Below, piece by piece: positions 17,049 to 24,834 of a stretch of 64,000 nucleotides of DNA. Numbering within the stretch: the stretch's first letter is position 1; the number at the start of each line of letters is the position of its first letter. The translations under genes and the position numbers were made by a program. The DNA comes from JAICND01 sp040905905 (GTDB lineage Bacteria; Actinomycetota; Acidimicrobiia; Spongiisociales; ZC4RG35). Below the pieces are notes generated by a model. It worked only from the letters and a program-made list of their open reading frames with translations, was not told the DNA's origin and did no database searches. The DNA lies in the NCBI GenBank assembly GCA_040905905.1, contig JBBDQN010000011.1, forward strand, positions 62,001-126,000, given 5' to 3'.

Positions 17049-17762
17049 ATGCTTCGGCGAATCTGGAACTACTTGCGAACGCTCTTCGGAATGGCCGCGG
17101 AGAGGGCTATGGATCCAGCGGTGGAGATCGAGCAGGCTATCAACGAGGCAAGGCGACGCGATCAAGAGCTTCGCAACCAGGCCGCCAAGGTCATTGCCCA
17201 CCGCACCCAGATCGAAGCCAAAATCGAAGAAGCCGCCAAAGATGTAGGCGAAGCTCGCGAGGTTGCGAAGCAAGCTCTACTCAGGGCCGAGGAGTCCAAG
17301 AACGCGGGCGATGCCGCTGGGCAATCGCGTTGGACCAACGCAGCACAATCGGTTGCGCTCAAGTTGCAGGCCGCCGAGTCGAACCTCTCCAGCCTCAAAG
17401 AGCAATACGAAATCGCCATCAAACAGGCCGACGACGCCAAGTCGACGGTCACGCAGAACGCAATGCGGCTGCAAGAGCTCGCCGCCAAGCGGATGCAACT
17501 GGTCGGACAGCTCGAGCAGGCCAGGATGCAGGAAGCAGTCAATCGGGCGGTGGAGACCATCTCGTCATCGATGGAGACGAGCGCACCCTCCTTGGAGCGG
17601 GTCGAGGAGAAGATTCAGCAGCGATTGTCCGAGGCGTCGGCGCGAGCCGAGTTGCGGGAAGCAACTCCCGAGGGTGCCGAAACGGAGTTGCGAGAAGCGG
17701 TATCGATGGCTCAGGCCGATGCCCGGCTCGAGGAGCTCAAGAAAGAACTTGGATTGGCTTGA
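17049..17762 (+). CDS. pspA: PspA/IM30-family membrane-stress protein
   Basis: 237 residues, almost wholly alpha-helical coiled coil, with an amphipathic N-terminus (LRRIWNYLRTLFGMAAE) and the PspA pattern MDPAVEIEQAINEA. These proteins polymerise on the inner face of the cytoplasmic membrane and protect it under envelope stress. GGGAG precedes ATG 17049 at normal spacing. The preceding gene encodes a membrane protein with a cytoplasmic coiled coil that could recruit it; this is inferred from adjacency. Confidence 0.9.
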   Translation: MLRRIWNYLRTLFGMAAERAMDPAVEIEQAINEARRRDQELRNQAAKVIAHRTQIEAKIEEAAKDVGEAREVAKQALLRAEESKNAGDAAGQSRWTNAAQSVALKLQAAESNLSSLKEQYEIAIKQADDAKSTVTQNAMRLQELAAKRMQLVGQLEQARMQEAVNRAVETISSSMETSAPSLERVEEKIQQRLSEASARAELREATPEGAETELREAVSMAQADARLEELKKELGLA

Positions 17763-17787
17763 GGCCGAAGCAAGTTATGGGTGGTGA

Positions 17788-19965
17788 GTGGTGGGTGGTG
17801 GGTTGCTGACAGATGAGACGGGGGTGCAGGAGAAGAGCCAGCGGGTCACTGCGTCACGCGTGATCCTGGGGTTGGGGATCGCCGGAGGTTTGGGCACCCT
17901 TGCTCTTGGCTTCTTGGGGACCCTTCCAGGCGTACACACGCCGGAGGTAGGCAGGCAAGTCTTCGGCAACATTCCCGGGTGGTTGCAAGCCGCCTTCTAT
18001 GTAGGCACCGCCGCCTTTGTCGCCGTGGCCGGGGTCCTCTTCGCACTGCGAGCACGTTCCTGGCAACGGGGTGGAGGCGAGCGACGCTCCGGCCGCTGGG
18101 GGGAGCGCCTACGGGAACTGGACCGGGGCTTGCGGATGAAGACCCTCTTGCGCGACCGCCAGGCGGGTCTCATGCACTCGCTGATCTATTACAGCTTCTT
18201 GGTGCTTTTCGCCGGGACGGTGACGCTGGAAATCGATCACCTGTTGCCGTTGTCGTGGAAGTTCCTTGAGGGCACCGTTTATCAGGCTTATTCGGCCATC
18301 CTTGATCTCGCCTCCCTCACCTACCTAGGTGGTCTGGTTTGGGCCCTGGGCCGACGATACGTGCAAAAACCTTGGCGGCTCCGTGGGAAGACGAAGCCCG
18401 AGGATGGCTGGATCCTCGCCACGTTGCTGCTGATCGGAGTAACCGGGCTCAGTACCGAAGCCGCCCGGATCGCACTGGCCGGTCGTCCCGATTTCGAAAT
18501 CTTCTCGTTTGTGGGTCTGCCGCTCTCGTACCTGGTGCCCGATGCTGCTGCCGGAGCGATCCATCTGGTGTCTTGGGCCACGCATGCATTGGCGTTTCTC
18601 GCATTCCTGGTCTTGCTGCCGACCACGAAGCTGCGACACATGTTCACCTCGCCGACCAACATGTTCCTCTCGGTCCACGATCGCCCGAGAGGGGCGATGC
18701 GGGCGATGTCCAACCTGGCCGAGGTGGAGGACATCGAAACAATCGGCGCCTCCACGATCACAGACTTCACCTGGAAGCAGCTCTTCGACAGCGACGCCTG
18801 CACAATCTGTGGCCGCTGCACCGCGGTGTGCCCGGCCAGCATCACTGGCAAGCCCCTGGACCCTCGGGAGATCGTCCTCAAAGTGGGCGAGGTGGCATCC
18901 GTTGCCGCCGGGATATCCCCGCCGGTTTCGCTGGCTGAAGGGATAGTGATCAGCTCGGACTCGGTCCTGGAGAGGATCAGGCCAGAGGAAGTGTGGAGCT
19001 GCACAACTTGTCGAGCCTGTGACGAAATTTGCCCTGTCAACATCGAGATCCTCGACCGCATCCTCGATATCAGGCGGTATCTGACGATGATGGAGTCCAG
19101 CTTTCCCACTGAGCTGTCCAAGGCCTTTGTAGCTATGGAGAACCAAGGCAATCCCTGGGGGGTGGGCCGGGAAAAACGCGCGGCCTGGACGGAAAATCTC
19201 GACTTTGCGATACCGGTCCTGGGGGTGGACGTTGCCCATGCCGAATATCTCTGGTTCGTCGGATGCGCCGGTTCCCTGGACGACCGCAATGCCGCTGTGT
19301 CGATCGCCCTCGCCAAACTCCTCCATCAGGCCGGCATCGAGTTCGCCATCCTGGGCACCCGGGAAAGCTGCAATGGTGATCCGGCTCGGCGGGCCGGCAA
19401 CGAATACCTGTGGCAGCAGCTTGCCCTTTCCAACATCGAAACCCTCGACCAACTCGGTGTGAAGCGGATCATCACCCAATGCCCTCACTGCTTCAACACC
19501 TTGGCCAACGAGTATCCCCAACTTGGTGGCACCTACGAGGTGGTGCACCACTCCCAGCTCCTCGCCGAACTGCTTCGGCAGGGCCGTCTCGAGCAGCCGG
19601 CTCACGGCCACCCCCGTACGGTCACTTATCACGATCCCTGTTATCTCGGCCGACATAACGACATCTACCTCGCTCCCCGCGAAGTGGCCGCGGCTTCGGG
19701 CGCCGTGAGTCTCGTCGAGATGCCGCGACATGGGACCCGGGCTCTATGTTGTGGCGCCGGGGGAGCCCGCTTCTGGATGGAAGAGCACGTAGGCAAGAAG
19801 GTCAACATCGAAAGGGCCGAGGAGGCGCTGGCCACCGGTGCCGACGAGATCGCCGTCTCCTGCCCGTATTGCTACGTCATGCTCGACGACGGTGTCAAAG
19901 AACTGGGGCGTGGCGACCAGGTAAAGGTCCGCGACCTCGCCATGATGCTGGTCGATCCCGGATAA
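17788..19965 (+). CDS. Membrane-bound Fe-S oxidoreductase, heterodisulfide-reductase/GlpC-like
   Basis: Up to 725 residues. The N-terminal 290 residues have about five membrane helices with a NarI-like arrangement of His residues. Then come two 4Fe-4S motifs (CTICGRCTAVCP near 339 and CTTCRACDEICP near 402) and two CCG-type domains (CPHCFNTLANEYP; CCGAGGARFW) as in HdrD, GlpC and LutA. It probably passes electrons between a cytoplasmic donor and membrane quinone. The donor is unknown and no ETF gene is adjacent. GTG 17788 or GTG 17824 could start it; the leader is low-complexity GGTGG sequence. Confidence 0.83.
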   Translation: MVGGGLLTDETGVQEKSQRVTASRVILGLGIAGGLGTLALGFLGTLPGVHTPEVGRQVFGNIPGWLQAAFYVGTAAFVAVAGVLFALRARSWQRGGGERRSGRWGERLRELDRGLRMKTLLRDRQAGLMHSLIYYSFLVLFAGTVTLEIDHLLPLSWKFLEGTVYQAYSAILDLASLTYLGGLVWALGRRYVQKPWRLRGKTKPEDGWILATLLLIGVTGLSTEAARIALAGRPDFEIFSFVGLPLSYLVPDAAAGAIHLVSWATHALAFLAFLVLLPTTKLRHMFTSPTNMFLSVHDRPRGAMRAMSNLAEVEDIETIGASTITDFTWKQLFDSDACTICGRCTAVCPASITGKPLDPREIVLKVGEVASVAAGISPPVSLAEGIVISSDSVLERIRPEEVWSCTTCRACDEICPVNIEILDRILDIRRYLTMMESSFPTELSKAFVAMENQGNPWGVGREKRAAWTENLDFAIPVLGVDVAHAEYLWFVGCAGSLDDRNAAVSIALAKLLHQAGIEFAILGTRESCNGDPARRAGNEYLWQQLALSNIETLDQLGVKRIITQCPHCFNTLANEYPQLGGTYEVVHHSQLLAELLRQGRLEQPAHGHPRTVTYHDPCYLGRHNDIYLAPREVAAASGAVSLVEMPRHGTRALCCGAGGARFWMEEHVGKKVNIERAEEALATGADEIAVSCPYCYVMLDDGVKELGRGDQVKVRDLAMMLVDPG

Positions 19966-20055
19966 CTAGTTACACCGCATCAAAGTAGACCCGTTGCCGT
20001 TAGGTTGCGATCGACCGCTTAAAGTGTCCGGTGGAGAGTGGGAACGGGAGAGGGA

Positions 20056-20292
20056 ATGGCGCAGCGATGCCTCTTTGGCAAACATCGATATGAAGTAGCC
20101 CCTGGCACCGGTGCGGGGCTAGAGCGTAAGAGGTGTGTCAACTGTGGTGCAGTCGTGATCGACCTGCGTGACGATGAAAACCGCGAGAACCCGGCCGGGC
20201 TGTTCGCTCCCCGGCGCGCCACCGTGTTCTCGATTTCGACAGAAGCTGAACCGGTTGAGTACGCCTTCGGCCGCCACCGCGTTCGGCGTTGA
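20056..20292 (+). CDS. Small putative zinc-ribbon protein
   Basis: 78 residues. An N-terminal CLFGKHRYE and then KRCVNCGAVV about 20 residues later give a Cys-His-Cys-Cys set that could bind one zinc ion. The remainder is polar with no membrane segment. ATG 20056 follows GGGAGAGGG; an earlier GTG at 20038 is in frame but precedes that site. Found alone between the Fe-S oxidoreductase and a lipoprotein gene. No function is recognised. Confidence 0.6.
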   Translation: MAQRCLFGKHRYEVAPGTGAGLERKRCVNCGAVVIDLRDDENRENPAGLFAPRRATVFSISTEAEPVEYAFGRHRVRR

Positions 20293-20319
20293 CCTGACGC
20301 TGGCGTAGGCTGCGCCGTC

Positions 20320-20850
20320 GTGCGGCGTTCCTTCGCCCTGGTGGCCATCCTCCTCGTTTCTGCTTGCACCGGTCGGACGACCACAATCACATCCGCGGCA
20401 ACAACGGTCACAACAGCGGTAACCACCACCACCTTGGCGATGGACCAAGCTCTTTTCGAATTCAGGGCCTGCCTCGAGGACCAGGGGGTGGTTGTACCAG
20501 ACCTTCCCCTCTCCGAGTCGGGGAGGCCCGACCTGGGGCCGCTCGCCATCGCCAACGATGCGAGTTCTGCCGGGTTTCGCTCGGCACTAGCGGATTGCGC
20601 CACGATTCTTGCTGCCAACGGGACACTCGACCTCGGTGACGACGCTGAACTCAAGGCCGAAGTTCGGAGGCAACTGGAGCGATTCGCAGTCTGTATGCGC
20701 GACTCTGGCGTAGAGGGGTTCCCCGACCCGGTCGAAGGATTTGTCGGCCAAGGTGTGCCCTTCCCGGTGATCCCCATGACCGACCCGGAACTGGGGCGAG
20801 CCATTGACACATGCTCGACCGCTTTGGGGATCGCCCCGCTGACCGGATAA
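20320..20850 (+). CDS. Lipoprotein with duplicated Cys-Gly-Pro-Asp motif
   Basis: 176 residues. Signal peptide with lipobox LVSAC, a Thr-rich linker of about 25 residues, then a domain holding two related motifs: FRACLEDQGV with VPD shortly after, and FAVCMRDSGVEGFPDP. This recalls actinobacterial secreted proteins carrying CM-x-x-x-GV-x-x-FPDP, of unknown function. A last Cys near the C-terminus (DTCSTALG) could pair with one of the others. GTG 20320 follows a TAGGCT box by eight bases, consistent with a leaderless start. Confidence 0.65.
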   Translation: MRRSFALVAILLVSACTGRTTTITSAATTVTTAVTTTTLAMDQALFEFRACLEDQGVVVPDLPLSESGRPDLGPLAIANDASSAGFRSALADCATILAANGTLDLGDDAELKAEVRRQLERFAVCMRDSGVEGFPDPVEGFVGQGVPFPVIPMTDPELGRAIDTCSTALGIAPLTG

Positions 20851-20894
20851 GGCGACCGGAGGGTTGAGGCGCCTTCGTTAACGTGAAAAGGACG

Positions 20895-21707
20895 ATGCGG
20901 ATTGGTTACCAAGGCGAAGGACTCTCCTACTCATACCAGGCCGCCACCGAACTATTTGCGGAGGCCGATCTGGTCGGATTCTCGACGTTCGTGGCAGCGT
21001 TCGAGTCTCTCCGTGACCAGGAGGTGGATCTTCTGGTCATGCCCATAGAGAACTCCACCACGGGCAGCGTCCTGCCAGTCCTCGATCGACTGCTTCCCGG
21101 CCAGGTTCATATCGTCGCCGAGCATCTGGTCGAGGTGCGCCACGCCCTGCTCGGGCATCATGGCGCGGCACTCGAAGGTATCAAGCGGGTTCGTTCCCAC
21201 CCGGAGGCGTTGGCCCAGGCCGAGTCGATCATGACCCACTGGGGTTGGGAGCCGGTGCCGGTACACGACACCGCCGGGGCGGTTCGGCTGATTGCCGAAC
21301 AACAAGACCCTACCGAAGCCGCTTTAGCCCCTGAGGCGGCCGCGGCACCATTTGGCTTGAGCGTCCTCCTTCGTGATGTCGTCGACCGCTCCCACAACAC
21401 GACCAGGTTCGTGGTACTGGCCGCCGGGGAGCCCTCGGTGACGGACGACGCCGATAAGACCACATTCGTCTTCACCACCGCTCACACGCCCGGAGCCCTG
21501 GCCCTGGCTTTGACCGAGTTGGGGCTGCGGGGGGCCAACCTCACGCGAATCGAGTCGCGTCCGACCGATGAAGCCTGGCGCTATCGGTTCTTTGTCGACC
21601 TCACGCATCCCCCCGGTCCCGCCGGAGTGAAAGCGGTTTTCCAACCTCAGCCGGCCACTCTCGCCGATCTCACCTTCCTCGGCACCTATCGGGCCGTCCT
21701 GCGGTGA
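20895..21707 (+). CDS. pheA: Prephenate dehydratase
   Basis: 270 residues. Catalytic domain with the IGYQGEGLSYSYQAA N-terminus, MPIENSTTGSV, and the active-site Thr-Arg-Phe in NTTRFVVL; then a C-terminal ACT domain (HTPGALALALTELG, LTRIESRP) for allosteric control, normally by phenylalanine. It converts prephenate to phenylpyruvate. ATG 20895 follows AAAAGG; GTG 20883 is an alternative. Monofunctional, with no chorismate mutase domain. The DAHP synthase and prephenate dehydrogenase genes lie 33 kb away. Confidence 0.93.
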   Translation: MRIGYQGEGLSYSYQAATELFAEADLVGFSTFVAAFESLRDQEVDLLVMPIENSTTGSVLPVLDRLLPGQVHIVAEHLVEVRHALLGHHGAALEGIKRVRSHPEALAQAESIMTHWGWEPVPVHDTAGAVRLIAEQQDPTEAALAPEAAAAPFGLSVLLRDVVDRSHNTTRFVVLAAGEPSVTDDADKTTFVFTTAHTPGALALALTELGLRGANLTRIESRPTDEAWRYRFFVDLTHPPGPAGVKAVFQPQPATLADLTFLGTYRAVLR

Positions 21708-21747
21708 CCCAAGAACGGGTTCGCGGGGGCCTTTAACATTGGCCCCG

Positions 21748-21951
21748 ATGGAGCCAATCACAATCCCAATCGAGAAGGAGTGGCTCTCGGTACCGGAAGT
21801 AGCGGGCTACATGGGCGTCTCCACCCACGTTGTGACTTCGATATTGCGGGCGGGCGAGTGTCCGGCGGTCAAGTTTGGCCGCGAGTGGAGGGTGGCCCGG
21901 ATGGACCTGGAGTCATGGCTGAACCAGAGACGTAGCAAGTTGATGTCATGA
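21748..21951 (+). CDS. Small excisionase/MerR-type helix-turn-helix protein
   Basis: 67 residues. The fold is the winged helix of excisionase-type HTH_17 domains: WLSVPEVAGYMGVSTHVVTSIL followed by KFGREWRVARMDLESWL (shown in parts). Probably binds DNA as a small regulator. TAACAT (21734-21739) precedes ATG 21748 by eight bases, a leaderless-type start. Its stop overlaps the clpS ATG (ATGA), so the two are translationally coupled. No phage genes are nearby, so it is not read as a prophage excisionase. Confidence 0.75.
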   Translation: MEPITIPIEKEWLSVPEVAGYMGVSTHVVTSILRAGECPAVKFGREWRVARMDLESWLNQRRSKLMS

Positions 21952-22238
21952 CGACCAAGCCGCTGGAGACGACCCGACCCGGGACCGAATCCGAGACCGA
22001 TGTCGTGCCTGACACGCCCTGGCTCGTGGTGGTTTGGAACGATCCGGTCAATCTGATGGAGTACGTCGTTTGGGTGCTTCGCAAACTCTTCGGCCATTCG
22101 CTTGACGAGGCGACCCGGCTCATGCTTCTGGTCCATAATGAGGGTCGGGCCATAGTCAACGACGGACCACGCGAACAAGCAGAGATCGACTGTTATCGCC
22201 TCCACCAGCATGGGTTATGGGCGACGGTCGAGCAATGA
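21948..22238 (+). CDS. clpS: ATP-dependent Clp protease adaptor ClpS
   Basis: 96 residues with a disordered N-terminal 20 residues and the ClpS core: VVVWNDPVNLMEYVVWVL, then EATRLMLLVHNEGRAIV. The adaptor binds the ClpA/C N-domain and delivers N-degron substrates. The hydrophobic pocket residues around NDPVN and HNEG are present. It is coupled to an HTH gene upstream and a DUF2017 gene downstream; clpS-DUF2017 adjacency is common in actinobacteria. Confidence 0.93.
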   Translation: MTTKPLETTRPGTESETDVVPDTPWLVVVWNDPVNLMEYVVWVLRKLFGHSLDEATRLMLLVHNEGRAIVNDGPREQAEIDCYRLHQHGLWATVEQ

Positions 22239-22699
22239 CCGAAAGCGTGCCGTTCCTACCCGACCCGGGTGGTGTGCTTGTCACCCTTGAAGAAGACGAC
22301 ATCGATTTCCTCTCCCAGATTCCCGAGTTCCTGGCAGGGGTGGGATCGGTGGCCGATGATCCTGCCTCGGCCCGGCTGCGCGTCCCGGTCTACCTCGATG
22401 ACCCCGAGGCATCCGAAGAGTGGTGGCGGCTCATGGGATCCGAACTTGAACAGTCGCGCCTCGCCGATCGGTCGGCCTTCGAACTCATCGTCGAGGCTGC
22501 CGCCACCGGGACGGTGATTTCAATCCCCGAAGCCGAGGCTTTTCTTCGGGTGCTCAACAACGCCCGCCTGGCTCTGGCAGCTCGACTCAAGGTCGAGGTC
22601 GAGGAGGATTACGAACGTTTGCTGGAGGCTGACCGGGGAGCACTCGACTATCTGGCGGGCATGCAGGGTTTGTTGTTGATGGTTCTGTCGGCTCGATGA
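22235..22699 (+). CDS. DUF2017-family protein
   Basis: 154 residues, acidic and helical. Typical elements are VTLEEDDIDFLSQIPEFL near the N-terminus, WWRLMGSELEQSRLADR in the middle and ARLKVEVEEDYERL near the end. The family is actinobacterial, of unknown function, and characteristically follows clpS. ATG 22235 overlaps the clpS stop (ATGA), and its own stop overlaps the following methyltransferase start, so four genes are coupled in a row. Confidence 0.85.
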   Translation: MTESVPFLPDPGGVLVTLEEDDIDFLSQIPEFLAGVGSVADDPASARLRVPVYLDDPEASEEWWRLMGSELEQSRLADRSAFELIVEAAATGTVISIPEAEAFLRVLNNARLALAARLKVEVEEDYERLLEADRGALDYLAGMQGLLLMVLSAR

Positions 22700-23817
22700 T
22701 CGGCCAACGTCTGCGGGTGTCCCCCGACCGCATGGCCCACGGGGGCAAGGCGGTGGCGCGTCACGAAGGACAAGCCGTGTTTGTGGCGGGTGCGATGCCT
22801 GGCGACACGGTGCAGGTGGTGGTCACCGGCAAGGGGAAAAGACACCTGCAGGCGACCACCGAGGAGGTGCTGGAGCCATCTCCCGACCGAGTTGATGCGC
22901 CCTGCGTCTATTTCGGGACCTGTGGCGGCTGCCAGTGGCAGACAGCCAGCTACGAGGCACAGCTCAGGTGGAAACAGGAGGTGGTGGCCGGCCAGCTTCT
23001 GCATCTGGCGCGGTTGGAGGTGGAGGTGAAGCCCACCCTGCCAACTGGTCCGCCCTATGGATACCGCAATAGGATCGACTTGCGGGTGACAGATGGCCGA
23101 CCCGCCCTGTTCAAAGAGTCGAGCCACGAGCTGGTTCCGATCGAAAGCTGTCTCGTCCTGGTTCCGGCCTTACAGGCAATGTTGGCCGATCCCGGCACCC
23201 TCGACGGGGTAGAAAAGCTCACGTTGCGGGCAGGGGTGAAAACCGGCGAGACCATTGCCCTCTTCGACAACTCTTTCGGACGGATCCACGAAGAGGTGGC
23301 CGGGCGGCGGCTGCGGATCAGCGGGCGTGCCTTCTTCCAGAACAACACCGGCGGGGCGGAGGTACTAGTCGCGCTGGTGGCTGAGGCGCTGACACCGCAG
23401 GCCCACGATGTCCTTGTAGATGGATACGCCGGGGGAGGGCTGTTTGCGGTGACGGTAGGTGCGGACTGTGAGGTCTATGCAGTTGAGTCCGACCCGGTGG
23501 CAGCATCGGATCTGGCGGCAAACAGCGATGCGGTCGTGTTCATTGACAGGTTCGAGAGATGTGAGGGTCTTCCGACTGGATGGGACCTGGCCGTGGTCGA
23601 TCCGCCGCGGGCGGGTTTAGGCCAGACGGGGGTCGAAAAGTTGATATCGGGCTGGCCGCGGACCATCGTCTACGTCAGCTGTGACCCTGCCTCGTTTGCC
23701 CGCGATGCCGCCTTGCTCACTGACGGTGGGTATCGGCTCAACTGGGTGCAGCCAGTCGACATGTTTCCCCAGACCTTCCACGTCGAGATCGTCGGTCGGT
23801 TCTCACCTGCCGGATGA
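22696..23817 (+). CDS. TrmA/RlmD-family RNA m5U methyltransferase
   Basis: 373 residues. An N-terminal TRAM domain (GGKAVARHEGQAVFVAGAMPGD), a 4Fe-4S Cys cluster (CVYFGTCGGCQW) with a further Cys at PIESC, an SAM site around LVDGYAGGGLFA, the DPPRAGL motif and the nucleophile region VYVSCDPASFARD. It methylates uridine C5 in rRNA or tRNA; the cluster suggests the RlmD-type branch, but which uridine is unknown. ATG overlaps the DUF2017 stop. Confidence 0.9.
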   Translation: MIGQRLRVSPDRMAHGGKAVARHEGQAVFVAGAMPGDTVQVVVTGKGKRHLQATTEEVLEPSPDRVDAPCVYFGTCGGCQWQTASYEAQLRWKQEVVAGQLLHLARLEVEVKPTLPTGPPYGYRNRIDLRVTDGRPALFKESSHELVPIESCLVLVPALQAMLADPGTLDGVEKLTLRAGVKTGETIALFDNSFGRIHEEVAGRRLRISGRAFFQNNTGGAEVLVALVAEALTPQAHDVLVDGYAGGGLFAVTVGADCEVYAVESDPVAASDLAANSDAVVFIDRFERCEGLPTGWDLAVVDPPRAGLGQTGVEKLISGWPRTIVYVSCDPASFARDAALLTDGGYRLNWVQPVDMFPQTFHVEIVGRFSPAG

Positions 23818-24813
23818 CAGCCGGGGGATGATCTCGGCACCGTAGGCCTCCAGGGTCTCATCCATCTGATCGTGCATTAGGTACATGGCGAATTGGTCAA
23901 CCCCTAGAGACCGCAATTCCTCTAGCCGGCTGATGTGATCGGCCGCCGGACCCAGCAGGCAGAAACGGTCGATCACGTCGTCAGGTACGAAATCGGTGCT
24001 GGGGTTGCCGGTCTTCCCGTGGTGGTCGTAGTCATAACCCTGGCGCGCCTTGATGTAATCGGACAGAGCCGCAGGGACGCGAGATTTGTCTTCGCCATAC
24101 CGCATGACAAGGTCGGCGACGTGGTTGGCGACCATTCCTCCGAACCATCGCACCTGCTCCCGTTGATGGGCGAGGTCGTCACCGACATAGGCGGGCGCCG
24201 CGACACAAATCGTGAGCGATTCCGGGTCGCGTCCGGCTGCGGCTGCTGCCACGCGTACGGCATTGGCGGTCCAGGCGAGAATCTGCGGATCGGCCAACTG
24301 GAGGATGAAGCCGTCATAGTAGGTGCCGGCGGACACCAGGGCTTTGGGTCCATAGGCGGCCATCCACACAGGGAGTTCGGTTCCGTCCTGGACCCAGGGG
24401 ATCTGGAGGGTCTTGCCGTTGTATTCAACCGAACGTCCGGCGACCAGATCCTTGATCACCTTGGTAGCGGTGGCGGTGGTTTCAAGCGTTGTGGGGGTGC
24501 GGCCTATATAGCGAAGCGCCGAGTCCCCCCGGCCCATCCCGCAAACAGTCCTGGGTCCAAAGGTGTCGTTGAGGGTGGCAAACAACGAGGCCAGCACGGT
24601 CCAGTCCCGGGTACCGGGGTTGGTGACCATCGGCCCGACCTTGATGTGGCTGGTCGCCGCCAACATCTGTGCGTAGATGACGAATGGTTCCTGCCACAAG
24701 ATGTGGGAATCAAACGTCCAGGCGTAGCTGAACCCGACGTCTTCGGCCCGCTTCGTCAAATCCACCACACGGCTGGCGGGCGGGTTGGTTTGCAGTACAA
24801 CTCCGAAGTCCAT
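23803..24813 (-). CDS. LLM-class oxidoreductase (F420- or FMN-dependent), linked to pyrimidine degradation
   Basis: 336 residues with the luciferase-like TIM barrel: FGVVLQTNPPASRVVDL at the start, GPMVTNPGTRDW, CGMGRGDSALRYIGR, WMAAYGPKALVSAG. It belongs to a subfamily that I recall often being beside dihydropyrimidinase genes (memory, unverified). It lies 21 bases downstream of the CoA-acylating semialdehyde dehydrogenase, in the same direction. Possible roles are pyrimidine ring reduction or oxygenation; cofactor and substrate cannot be read from sequence. Its 3' end overlaps the converging methyltransferase by 15 bases. Confidence 0.85.
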   Translation of the reverse strand: MDFGVVLQTNPPASRVVDLTKRAEDVGFSYAWTFDSHILWQEPFVIYAQMLAATSHIKVGPMVTNPGTRDWTVLASLFATLNDTFGPRTVCGMGRGDSALRYIGRTPTTLETTATATKVIKDLVAGRSVEYNGKTLQIPWVQDGTELPVWMAAYGPKALVSAGTYYDGFILQLADPQILAWTANAVRVAAAAAGRDPESLTICVAAPAYVGDDLAHQREQVRWFGGMVANHVADLVMRYGEDKSRVPAALSDYIKARQGYDYDHHGKTGNPSTDFVPDDVIDRFCLLGPAADHISRLEELRSLGVDQFAMYLMHDQMDETLEAYGAEIIPRLSSGR

Positions 24814-24834
24814 AAGGACGTAAACCTAGGGTGT

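Noticed and set aside
17775..17810. GGTGG-rich low-complexity stretch as a short tandem repeat or phase-variable element
   Set aside because: The repeat is irregular and short; it more likely reflects composition before the Fe-S oxidoreductase start.
21748..21951. Prophage excisionase
   Set aside because: No integrase, attachment-site repeat or phage genes are nearby, and the gene is coupled to clpS.
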